From positions 1-9,559 of the forward strand of contig JABEUL010000250.1 in NCBI GenBank assembly GCA_013044465.1: a DNA stretch of 9,559 bases, given 5' to 3'. Position numbers and translations under genes: made by a program. The stretch comes from Acidimicrobiales bacterium (GTDB lineage Bacteria > Actinomycetota > Acidimicrobiia > Acidimicrobiales > JABEUL01). Of this stretch, positions 1-6,337 are shown piece after piece. The notes below the pieces were generated by a model. It made no database searches. It worked only from the letters and a program-made list of their open reading frames with translations, and was not told the DNA's origin. Each line of letters starts with the position of its first letter. Positions within the stretch are counted from its first letter, which is position 1.

Positions 1-381
1 AAGTTCCCCGAGTCTGCCAAGTCCCCCGAGTCTGCCATCTTGTGCCTCAACCCCTGCACCTCCAAGCCTTCCTGGTGGAGGATCTGGATCAGGCATGGGT
101 TCAGTTTCTGGAAATGGTGGAAGTGCCTCGGTGAGTGCGAACTCCTCTAAAGGGATAACCGTATGTGGAACTGCCCCGGCAATGCCCACTCCACCTAACA
201 TGCCAAGTTCCCCGAGTCTGCCAAGTCCCCCGAGTCTGCCATCTTGTGCCTCAACCCCTGCACCTCCAAGCCTTCCTGGTGGAGGGTCTGGATCAGGCAT
301 GATTTCAGTATCTGGAAACGGTGGAAGTGCCTCGGTGAGTGCCAGCTCCTCTAAAGGGATAACCGTATGTGGAACCGCCCC
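1..381 (+). repeat. 204-bp in-frame tandem repeat, two copies visible
   Basis: Bases 1-204 and 205-381 are two copies of one unit with a period of 204 bp; the second is cut short where the gene ends. Over the 177 shared positions I count eight mismatches in seven codons. Five of those codon changes are silent and two change the residue (Gly to Ile after GSGM, Asn to Ser before SSKG). The array begins before the window, so total copy number is unknown. A smaller 18-bp repeat is nested in each unit: AAGTTCCCCGAGTCTGCC is followed directly by AAGTCCCCCGAGTCTGCC. Confidence 0.9.
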
Positions 382-397
382 AACAGGTCTTTCTTAG
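2..397 (+). CDS. C-terminal part of a Pro/Ser/Gly-rich tandem-repeat protein (5' end outside window)
   Basis: The frame is open from base 2 to the TAG at 395-397, and no start is needed because the protein enters from the left edge; the ATG at 95 lies inside a repeat unit and is not a real start. The visible 131 residues are almost two copies of a 68-residue unit. Each unit has a proline-rich half (SSPSLPSPPSLPSCASTP), a Gly-Ser linker (PGGGSGSG) and a small-residue half (SVSGNGGSASVSA, then SSKGITVCGTAP). Each unit carries exactly two cysteines, one in PSCAS and one in TVCGT. The protein ends shortly after the last unit with PTGLS. The composition suggests an extracellular or cell-wall protein, possibly disulfide-linked, but no signal peptide or anchor is visible because the N-terminus is missing. 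I do not recognise the family. The next gene on this strand starts 667 bases later, so there is no evident operon partner. Confidence 0.75.
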   Translation, partial: SSPSLPSPPSLPSCASTPAPPSLPGGGSGSGMGSVSGNGGSASVSANSSKGITVCGTAPAMPTPPNMPSSPSLPSPPSLPSCASTPAPPSLPGGGSGSGMISVSGNGGSASVSASSSKGITVCGTAPTGLS

Positions 398-438
398 ATA
401 TCAGGCATAATCCTTTTGCCCCGATAATGAAAGAAAAC

Positions 439-479
439 GGTCTGAAGCCCAAGTTTCCAACGCACTTGGGCTAAAGACC
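439..479. terminator. Hairpin downstream of the repeat-protein gene, possible terminator
   Basis: GGTCT (439-443) pairs with AGACC (475-479), and AGCCCAAG (446-453) pairs with CTTGGGCT (465-472). A 2x2 internal loop separates the two stems and the apical loop has 11 bases. It starts 41 bases after the stop codon of the repeat-protein gene, which suits a terminator or 3'-end stabilising structure. No U-run follows on the plus strand. On the minus strand the hairpin is followed by a T-rich stretch (GTTTTCTTTC), so termination of leftward transcripts is equally possible. Confidence 0.4.
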
Positions 480-485
480 AGTTGC

Positions 486-533
486 GCAGGAGTACCCGAT
501 CGATAAAGGCTCGCATCGATTGGGAACTCCTGT
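486..533. other. Long near-perfect hairpin of unknown role
   Basis: CAGGAGT (487-493) pairs with ACTCCTG (526-532), CCC with GGG, and ATCGAT (499-504) with ATCGAT (515-520). This gives 18 stacked positions with only one A-A mismatch and one G-T wobble, plus a further terminal G-T pair, around a 10-base loop at 505-514. No T-run follows on either strand, so it does not look like a simple intrinsic terminator. It lies 7 bases after the preceding hairpin. It could be an RNA structure, a REP-like palindromic element, or the second half of a two-hairpin terminator. Confidence 0.5.
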
Positions 534-1064
534 AATACATTGGCACACATATCCATCAAGATTCAAAACATCAGGTCGGTAAAACCATATATTCCACCTA
601 AGTGAAAATGATATTATTCCTAGTTGCAAGTTAATAAAACTCTTTAAGGATAATAATGTCTTTCACCTGATTAATAAAATCATCTTTGGTAATTTCAAAT
701 ACGCCGATGAGGCCTTACCAGCATAGACTCCCACCCTAGTTTGAGCTTCCATCTCCATAAATTCTAGAATCGCAAAAATATCTACCTTCTCCACTCACTA
801 GCCCAGCCTGCATTGGGCACTCACCAAAAATCATCAGCAAAATCACGAGGATTATTTAGGTGCCCCAAATTCTCCTACGTCCCACTGGGATAATGAGGCG
901 TTGCTAGTGGTCTCCTTAGTAATTAGCTCATCTGTAAAAAATGATCTTCCACTCACCTACTGACTCCCTACTTAGTATCAATGACAAATGAATGCTAAAC
1001 TTCAACCAGCAAATAAATTATTTGAAAATATAAGCCGATTTATACCTATTTCTGCTAGAGAAAT

Positions 1065-2012
1065 ATGAGGAAACCATCTGGCATGCAATCAAATCCAGAA
1101 CATAAAGTGAAATCGAGTAAATCGGCGAGACTGGAATCCATAGTAAAGTCTCCGAGATGGAGTTTCATAAGAAGCGTCGCAAAACACTCATCTCAAAATA
1201 GAATTTCCATATCTGCCGCAAGTCTTGCATTTCACTGGTCCCTGGCAATTTTCCCAGCGGCAATTGCTCTAGTTGGCCTTGCACATCTATTGACCCTCTC
1301 GACCAAGCAGATTAATTCAATCTCGCACGGATTTACGGTACTCCTTCCGGGGGATGCTGCCACGCTAGTAACTCAAGCTTTAAAACTGCCAGAGTCGTCT
1401 GGAACGAGTGGAATGGCGTTGGCTACAGGGTTAATAGTATCGATCTGGAGTATGACGGGGGCAATGGCATCGCTCCAAGTTGGACTTGATGTCGCCTTTG
1501 AGATAAAGAAGGATAAAGGCTTTCTAAAAAGACGAATTGCTTCAATTCCTCTTGTGGGGATTTCGTTACTCCTAGGTGGAACGGCTTCAGTGCTTTTAGT
1601 GCTTGGCGGCCAAATCGCAAATTACATTATTGGCAGCTTTTATCAGAGTAATTTCCTTGGTCTCAAAGTTATCGTAACTATATTAATTTATTTGGGAGCA
1701 GCTGGAATAGTTTTACTTCTTATTTCCATTTATTATATATTCGGTCCCAATAGAGGCCATATAATTGTTCGAAACCTTCGATTCTCAGACATTTTTAATC
1801 ACGGTGCTTTTGTAGCCTTAATACTATGGGTCACTTCATCGATTCTTTCTTCGTATTACTTCCAGCACTTTGGGCGACAATTACATAATTATGGCGTATT
1901 TGCCGATGTTACGGTTCTCTTGCTTTGGCTTTATATGACCTCGGCATCCGTTTTGATTGGGGCCGAAACTAGTCGCGAACTGGAACGGAGATTAGATGCT
2001 AGCCAAGAGTAG
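1065..2012 (+). CDS. YihY/BrkB-family inner-membrane protein
   Basis: The 315-residue product fits the YihY/virulence factor BrkB family (TIGR00765 type) in length and pattern. A basic, soluble N-terminus (about residues 1-48) is followed by roughly six membrane segments near 50-72, 115-140, 160-185, 200-225, 243-264 and 278-300. The family hallmark AASLAFHWSLAIFPA (51-65) starts the first segment. A second hallmark is the region SIWSMTGAMASLQVGLDVAF (126-145), followed by a charged EIKKDKGFLKRR. The C-terminal LLLWLYMTSASVLIGAE (285-301) is also typical. The biochemical function of the family is not settled; the old link to RNase BN was a misassignment and BrkB was tied to serum resistance in Bordetella. 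The ATG at 1065 has only a weak upstream AGAG; an in-frame ATG at 1083 would lose six residues. It stands alone on the plus strand and converges on the gene at 2124-2834. Confidence 0.88.
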   Translation: MRKPSGMQSNPEHKVKSSKSARLESIVKSPRWSFIRSVAKHSSQNRISISAASLAFHWSLAIFPAAIALVGLAHLLTLSTKQINSISHGFTVLLPGDAATLVTQALKLPESSGTSGMALATGLIVSIWSMTGAMASLQVGLDVAFEIKKDKGFLKRRIASIPLVGISLLLGGTASVLLVLGGQIANYIIGSFYQSNFLGLKVIVTILIYLGAAGIVLLLISIYYIFGPNRGHIIVRNLRFSDIFNHGAFVALILWVTSSILSSYYFQHFGRQLHNYGVFADVTVLLLWLYMTSASVLIGAETSRELERRLDASQE

Positions 2013-2080
2013 CTCTTTCTTTTACAGTTATCGTCATAACCCCCAAATTTAAAGCTGCACCTTTATTCACATTTTCCGTC

Positions 2081-2100
2081 AAAAAAGAACCCATTCTTTC
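2081..2100 (-). terminator. Possible weak intrinsic terminator of the minus-strand operon
   Basis: On the minus strand AAAGAA (2099-2094) and TTCTTT (2089-2084) can form a 6-bp stem with a four-base TGGG loop, and the T-run continues to 2081. It lies between two convergent genes, 24 bases past the end of the gene at 2124-2834. The stem is AT-rich and short, so this is a weak call. Confidence 0.3.
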
Positions 2101-2123
2101 TTTGGCTACAATTAAGCCACAAC

Positions 2124-2834
2124 CTAAATTCGACTCAATAATTTTCCCATTACTAGGTATCGTTGCGCAATCCGCTTGCTACGCTTTATATGGGCCTGGT
2201 AGCCCGGGTTGCCATTTGACAAGTGCTTAAATGCTCTCCAGGCAACTATCCTCCAACTTAAAACTGTATACATTATTGGTCGGTAGTACAAAAACTGAAA
2301 ACGATTCTTAAACGTATTGAGAAAGCGATTTTGCTCATTAAAGAGTGGTATTATTTCCCGACCGCTTTCCATCATTATTTTACTTAGCTTAACAATATCT
2401 CCCAATAACGGCATTACCTCGCCTTCGTCTATAAATTTGAGAAGTGCGAAAGGAAGATCATGGTTGATGTGCGCATTGGCACCCATGAGCAAGAGGATGA
2501 ACTTGGGCGAGGTGTCTACAGTGGCTACTTCGGCAAACTTTTTCCAAGATTCCGCAACGTTTGGATCTTCGGTAGATATATGATTTATCGCTTGAAAATA
2601 GTATCGTGCAAAACCTGCTGTAAAATTTTCAATAAATTGATCATTATCGAAATGCCCTTCATTTACAGATGCCTTAATATTTAGAGTGACGACTCTGTAT
2701 GCATTATTGAAGACTAAATAGTTTTCCATGTTGTTTTGTAAAAAGTAGCCATTTAGCTTATTGAGTTCTTTTACGACCGAGTCGAAAGAAGTCACGGTGG
2801 TGAGGTCACTAAAATTAAAGTCAGACCATACCAT
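2124..2834 (-). CDS. Hypothetical protein resembling the DUF5995 family
   Basis: The product has 236 residues, no signal peptide and no clear membrane segment, so it is probably cytoplasmic and mostly helical. The most recognisable stretch is FILLLMGANAHINHDLPFAL (112-131), which resembles the conserved N-A-H-[IV]-N-x-D-L core of DUF5995 proteins; I rely on memory for this. A basic C-terminus follows (HIKRSKRIAQRY, 215-226). The function of that family is unknown. The conserved His/Asn/Asp cluster could be a metal or catalytic site, but that is inference. The ATG at 2834 is supported by AGGA seven bases upstream. It lies 35 bases after the stop of the ArsR-type regulator and in the same direction, so it is likely in the same transcript. 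It looks more AT-rich than the hyf-like genes, which may mean a different origin or weaker expression. Confidence 0.7.
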   Translation of the reverse strand: MVWSDFNFSDLTTVTSFDSVVKELNKLNGYFLQNNMENYLVFNNAYRVVTLNIKASVNEGHFDNDQFIENFTAGFARYYFQAINHISTEDPNVAESWKKFAEVATVDTSPKFILLLMGANAHINHDLPFALLKFIDEGEVMPLLGDIVKLSKIMMESGREIIPLFNEQNRFLNTFKNRFQFLYYRPIMYTVLSWRIVAWRAFKHLSNGNPGYQAHIKRSKRIAQRYLVMGKLLSRI

Positions 2835-2869
2835 TTATAGATCCTATCACTGCCTTTGGCGACCTTTTA

Positions 2870-3205
2870 TTACTCCATGTCGGAAGCTTGCATCTGTTCG
2901 AGCAGTTCTTGGGTCTCCGTCAGCGATGCGGTAATAATCTGCTTGGCAGTTTCGAGAAGCTCAAAAAGCAAAGGGTGACCGACTGTATAATAGACATTGG
3001 AGCCAACTTTTCTGGCATAGATCAATTTGGCACGCCGCATGATTCCAAGTTGCTGCGATAAATGAGAGGCCTCGATCCCTACTTCGGGAATCAGTTCACC
3101 AACAGATCGCTCACCGTCCCGTAAGACTTCTAAAATGCGAATGCGAGCTGGGTGACCCAGAGTCTTGAAAAACTCGGCCTTTACTTGGTAAATTGGAATC
3201 GTCAT
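2870..3205 (-). CDS. ArsR-family winged-helix transcriptional regulator, Rv0081-like
   Basis: The 111-residue protein is a small dimeric winged helix-turn-helix repressor. The N-terminus YQVKAEFFKTLGHPARIRIL (6-25) is the classic ArsR opening. The HTH spans about 32-60 with recognition helix SHLSQQLGIMRRA (47-59), and the wing covers about 62-75. A C-terminal helix (80-108) probably forms the dimer interface. It closely resembles my recollection of M. tuberculosis Rv0081 (KAEFFKTLAHPARIRIL; SNLSQQLGVLRRAG), which regulates the neighbouring hyc genes and is linked to hypoxia. There is no cysteine anywhere in the protein, so the classical Cys-based metal or arsenite sites are absent and the signal sensed is unknown. 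In M. tuberculosis the regulator precedes the complex genes; here it lies after them. It probably controls this operon, but I found no convincing operator. The ATG is set by a strong AGAGGAG nine bases upstream. Confidence 0.9.
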   Translation of the reverse strand: MTIPIYQVKAEFFKTLGHPARIRILEVLRDGERSVGELIPEVGIEASHLSQQLGIMRRAKLIYARKVGSNVYYTVGHPLLFELLETAKQIITASLTETQELLEQMQASDME

Positions 3206-3351
3206 AAGCTATTACTCCTCTTGATAATTAAGCTTGCGGTTTTCTGACTAATTGGCAGTCCGGTTTCTGGGAATAAAGTGTCAAAGCTGCCCGTGAAGCA
3301 AAAGCCTACTCCAATTGATGAACCTATCGATCCACATATTGGGACTTTCAT
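3202..3351 (-). CDS. Possible 49-residue ORF coupled to both neighbours
   Basis: An ATG at 3351 overlaps the TGA of the large-subunit gene as ATGA, and the frame stays open until a TGA that overlaps the ATG of the regulator, again as ATGA (3205-3202). The predicted product begins MKVPICGSIGSSIGVGFCF and ends with a basic tail, IIKRSNSL. I recognise no family; it is not NuoB-like (no conserved Cys pattern) and has no clear transmembrane helix beyond a weak glycine-rich hydrophobic start. There is no good ribosome binding site, so translation would rely on coupling. A 50-codon open frame can arise by chance, so this may simply be the spacer between the complex genes and the regulator. Confidence 0.25.
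   Translation of the reverse strand: MKVPICGSIGSSIGVGFCFTGSFDTLFPETGLPISQKTASLIIKRSNSL
3215..3221 (-). promoter_or_regulatory. Strong ribosome binding site of the ArsR-type regulator gene
   Basis: AGAGGAG lies nine bases before the ATG at 3205 and is the clearest Shine-Dalgarno sequence in the window. It suggests that the regulator has independent, efficient translation initiation rather than depending only on coupling to the upstream genes. Confidence 0.7.
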
Positions 3352-4880
3352 AGGTCATTTCCTGCATACGAAAGATTAAAACTTTTGTTGGCAAGTGGGA
3401 AATCCGGAACAATTGTGTCAGCCAAGGCCACGGGTAGTGCTGGCCAGTTGAGAAAAGAAGGGTCAACGATTTTGACTCGACTAAGTGTTCCATTTGCCGC
3501 CAATTCCACTCGATGGACAATAGTGCCTCGCCAACCCTCAGCGATTCCAACCCCTCCTGCTCTGAGTGACTTTATATCGTTCTCTGAAATTTGGCCTACC
3601 TCGCCAAGGCTACTCTGTAATTTAATAAGTTCCCCAAGTATCAATAGTGATATTCGAAACTCATCTACTCTCACGTTAAAACGCGCCAAAACATCTCCAC
3701 GATTATGCAGAGCAACTTTGAAATTTTCTCCCAGTTCTATAAATGGGTGGGCGTCTCTTGAATCAAAAGAAATTCCTGAGGCCCTCGCTGCGACGCCAAC
3801 TACTCCAAGTTCTTGTGCATGAGATCTATCGAGTATTGCAGTGCCGTTGAAACGCTCCATTACAAGAGTATTGCTTGTTGATTGGCTAACCAGATCTTCA
3901 AATTGATATCCAATTTCTTCCAACTCCCTCTGAGTCGGCAAACGAACCACTTTAGCTCCCCCTGGAAAGATCCCACCCCGTAGGAGTCGGTGACCTGTGA
4001 TTTCACGATTTAGCCCAAGCAACTTCTCTCGAAGTGAAAGGGCATTTGCCTGGGCTAAACCATAACCTACATCGTTGCATAAAGCTCCAATATCAGCAAC
4101 ATGGTTATACAGACGCTCCATTTCCAGCAAAATTGCTCTCAGTATTTGGGCCCTGGCCGATACCTGGGTTCCTCTGCATTCCTCCACTGCCTGAGAAAAA
4201 GCAATACTGTGACCAACAGCACTATCGCCACTTATCCGCTCTGAGATGCCAAGACCTGCCTCAATATCTTTCCCTTCAAATAGTCGCTCTATTCCCTTGT
4301 GCACAAACCAAAGACGAGCTTTCATTCGAAGTATCGTCTCCCCCACTACCCAAAATCGGAAGTGGCCCGGTTCTATGAGACCCGCGTGGACTGGTCCAAC
4401 TGGAATCTCAAATACACCTGAGCCTTCAACAGGGACAAAAGGATAGGAACCAGCTTCTCTAACCATCTTTGGTGGGTCAACAGTGTCATGACGCATGGGA
4501 TGCCAATTGGTGGGCCAGTGTTGATGTAATACGAGACGCCTCGGCTGCGGATGGCCAAGGAGAGTGATTCCAAAGAGATCAGCCAACTCCCGTTCGAATC
4601 GACTCGCAGAAAACGAAATGCTCGCTAGAGTGGGCAACTCTAAATGCTCAATGTCTAAGGGCACGTGCAGTTCAACTCTCCTATCTGGCGGACCCGATGT
4701 GAAGAGATATACAATTCGTATTGAAAAGCCGTCGTCATGACCAGAAACAAGAGCCAAACGCATCCCAGCATTAATAAGACTAGAAGCGCTTTCAACAATA
4801 CTTTCAGGCCCAACAGTGGCACTTAGGCGATGGGTTCCAACGGATTCTAAATCTATTGCGAGATTGCTGATTTCTTTCAC
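3348..4880 (-). CDS. hyfG: Hydrogenase-like large subunit (NuoC-NuoD fusion) lacking NiFe ligands, Ehr type
   Basis: The 510-residue protein is a HycE/HyfG homologue (M. tuberculosis hycE, Rv0087). The NuoC-like domain covers about 1-130 with FERELADLFGITLLGHP (95-111). The NuoD-like domain follows, with IPVGPVHAGLIEPGHFRFW (159-177), WFVHKGIERLFEG (191-203), RAILLEMERLYNH (248-260) and RGGIFPGG (301-308). It would be the peripheral subunit facing the cytoplasm. Against E. coli HycE, the RVCGIC motif is RISGDS here (216-221) and the DPCYSC motif is NLSYAG (502-507), so the four NiFe cysteines are Ser218, Ser221, Ser504 and Gly507. The protein stops three residues later at Leu510, so it lacks the peptide removed during NiFe maturation. 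Hydrogenase or formate hydrogenlyase activity is therefore not expected. The start is GTG at 4880 and overlaps the upstream stop as GTGA; an ATGA overlaps its own stop. Confidence 0.92.
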   Translation of the reverse strand: MKEISNLAIDLESVGTHRLSATVGPESIVESASSLINAGMRLALVSGHDDGFSIRIVYLFTSGPPDRRVELHVPLDIEHLELPTLASISFSASRFERELADLFGITLLGHPQPRRLVLHQHWPTNWHPMRHDTVDPPKMVREAGSYPFVPVEGSGVFEIPVGPVHAGLIEPGHFRFWVVGETILRMKARLWFVHKGIERLFEGKDIEAGLGISERISGDSAVGHSIAFSQAVEECRGTQVSARAQILRAILLEMERLYNHVADIGALCNDVGYGLAQANALSLREKLLGLNREITGHRLLRGGIFPGGAKVVRLPTQRELEEIGYQFEDLVSQSTSNTLVMERFNGTAILDRSHAQELGVVGVAARASGISFDSRDAHPFIELGENFKVALHNRGDVLARFNVRVDEFRISLLILGELIKLQSSLGEVGQISENDIKSLRAGGVGIAEGWRGTIVHRVELAANGTLSRVKIVDPSFLNWPALPVALADTIVPDFPLANKSFNLSYAGNDL

Positions 4881-6337
4881 GGTGTCACCACGTGGGCAGC
4901 AGCACTAAGTAGTGAGGACAGGGGCCAAGCCAATACTCCGATTAAAGCCAAGATTACCAATCCTGAAACAAGTGGTCCACTAACCCAATTGGGTGGCTTA
5001 TCTAAGACTTCATCACTCACATTGGCCCCTAGAAGCATATGGCGGGCATGGCCTACAACTGCAAAGAAAATAATCACCATAGCCACTATGGACGCAACTG
5101 CCGCCCAGCCAAGACCTACTTGAAACTCAGCTCTCGCCATAAGTAATTCAGAGCTAAATAAACTAAAGGGTGGAAGCCCCAAGAGAGCAATTAGACCGAC
5201 ACCAAATACTCCCCCTAAAATGGGGCGCCTCTCCAAGAGGGCGTGAACTTCACTTATCTCGGTAGTTCCTTCTGCGGCCATGATTTCACCTGAGGCAAGA
5301 AAGAGAATACTTTTTGCCAGACCGTGACCCAGTATGTGAAGTAGTACTGCTGCAATGGCAAGAGGAATGCCAGCCGCTGCTCCAAGGGCAATTAGGCCCA
5401 TGTGCTCAATGCTGTGATATGCCAGCATCCTCTTATAGTCATGTTGAGTAATTAGAAGTGATGCCGCCAATGCCAAAGAAAGCAAAGCAACTATCACCAA
5501 CAGCGTGCGTGAAAAATTTGGTCCAACGGCTAAATCAACAATGGCCTTGAACCGGAGGATGGCGTAAAATGCCACAGTTATAAGTACGCCAGACATTAAT
5601 GCCGATATTGGAGCAGGTGCTTGGCTGTGAGCATCGGGAAGCCAGCTATGCATGGGAACAAGTCCGACTTTTGTTCCATATCCAAGTACCACGAGGCCAA
5701 ATCCTAATCGCATAACCGATGGATTAAGGTGTCTGGCGACACTAACTAGTGATGTCCAATTAAGAGCTGCAGCTGAATGGCCACCTACACGTAGGGCACA
5801 CAGATACACAAGCACTGTTCCAAAAAATGCCAGTGCGATACCAACCGAGCAAATTACAATATACTTCCAAGAAGCTTCCAGGGCTCCTTTTGTCCGTCGA
5901 TGTCCTACAAGAAAGGTAGTTACAACTGTTGTGGCTTCCACTGCCACCCACATAACTGCAACATTTGCTGCCAAAACTGCCAGCACCATTGCCACGATAA
6001 ATAGTTGGACAAGAACTCCATATGTTGCGCTATGCGCTCGTTGATTTGGATTAGACGCCACTTCATGGGCCATGGTAGATATGCCTAGCCAGGAGGCCAT
6101 CAAAGATATTGCTCCTATGACAATGACCATAAAAGCACTTAGCGCATCAGCACGTAAAAATCCTCCGGCCCCTAAAACCACCCCTCTTGTCACCACATGG
6201 AATGCCAGCCAGATTGAAACTCCGAGCACAAAAGCGTTAGTTGCCACACTTATCCAAGCAATGCGAACATCCTTCCTAAAAAGTAATGAAATAACACCTC
6301 CTAAAAGTGGAGCAATTAGGATCATTAAAAGAACCAT
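4877..6337 (-). CDS. hyfF: HyfF/HycQ-like antiporter-type proton-translocating subunit
   Basis: This 486-residue, highly hydrophobic protein has about 14 membrane helices and belongs to the Mrp-antiporter/NuoLMN family (PF00361), closest to HyfF and M. tuberculosis hycQ (Rv0086). It should form one proton channel in the membrane arm. Residues expected for ion translocation are present: Glu134 in MWVAVEATTVVTTFLVG (129-145), Lys223 in GYGTKVGLVPMHSWLPDAH (219-237), the PAPISALMSG stretch (241-250), and Lys342 with nearby histidines in LLHILGHGLAKSILFLASG (332-350). The C-terminal part includes LLGLPPFSLFSSELLM (385-400), typical of the family. The ATG overlaps the preceding stop by one base (TAATG), indicating translational coupling with the hyfE-like gene. 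Length and motifs are complete, with no sign of decay. Confidence 0.93.
   Translation of the reverse strand: MVLLMILIAPLLGGVISLLFRKDVRIAWISVATNAFVLGVSIWLAFHVVTRGVVLGAGGFLRADALSAFMVIVIGAISLMASWLGISTMAHEVASNPNQRAHSATYGVLVQLFIVAMVLAVLAANVAVMWVAVEATTVVTTFLVGHRRTKGALEASWKYIVICSVGIALAFFGTVLVYLCALRVGGHSAAALNWTSLVSVARHLNPSVMRLGFGLVVLGYGTKVGLVPMHSWLPDAHSQAPAPISALMSGVLITVAFYAILRFKAIVDLAVGPNFSRTLLVIVALLSLALAASLLITQHDYKRMLAYHSIEHMGLIALGAAAGIPLAIAAVLLHILGHGLAKSILFLASGEIMAAEGTTEISEVHALLERRPILGGVFGVGLIALLGLPPFSLFSSELLMARAEFQVGLGWAAVASIVAMVIIFFAVVGHARHMLLGANVSDEVLDKPPNWVSGPLVSGLVILALIGVLAWPLSSLLSAAAHVVTP

Larger units (their letters stand above)
398..1064. other. 667-base stretch without a convincing gene
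   Basis: The left part (439-533) holds two strong hairpins, listed separately. The remainder is more AT-rich than the flanking genes. On the minus strand there are short protein-like stretches in different frames: a GTG-initiated 43-codon frame at 794-663 beginning VEKVDIFAILEFMEME, and a 27-codon stretch at 714-631 ending in TAA that contains FEITKDDFINQVKDIIILKE. None has a convincing ribosome binding site and neighbouring stretches are broken by stops, so they may be decayed gene remnants or chance. I saw no tRNA, CRISPR or insertion-sequence ends. The promoter of the gene at 1065 should lie in the AT-rich right end (about 1000-1060), but I could not pick a good -35/-10 pair. Confidence 0.5.

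Noticed and set aside
95..397. A 100-codon gene starting at the ATG at 95
   Set aside because: The frame is open to the left edge, and the ATG falls inside the 204-bp repeat at the same place as the ATG at 299, so it is internal to a longer protein.
801..818. GCCCA/TGGGC short inverted repeat
   Set aside because: Five-base stem with an eight-base loop and no T-run; expected by chance.
2317..2684. Plus-strand frames opposite the DUF5995-like gene
   Set aside because: They overlap each other and the better-supported minus-strand gene, and have no recognisable motifs.
3246..3261. GACT-7-AGTC inverted repeat upstream of the ArsR-type gene as an operator
   Set aside because: The arms are only four bases and the symmetry does not extend, which is too weak for an ArsR operator call.
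3256..3284. TTGACA at 3284-3279 as the -35 box of a regulator promoter
   Set aside because: No acceptable -10 element lies 16-18 bases downstream; the hexamer alone is not enough.
3281..3550. 89-codon minus-strand frame at the hyfG 3' end, in the place where a NuoB-like gene might be expected
   Set aside because: It lies mostly inside hyfG in another frame, shows no conserved cysteines or NuoB motifs, and is best explained as a shadow frame.
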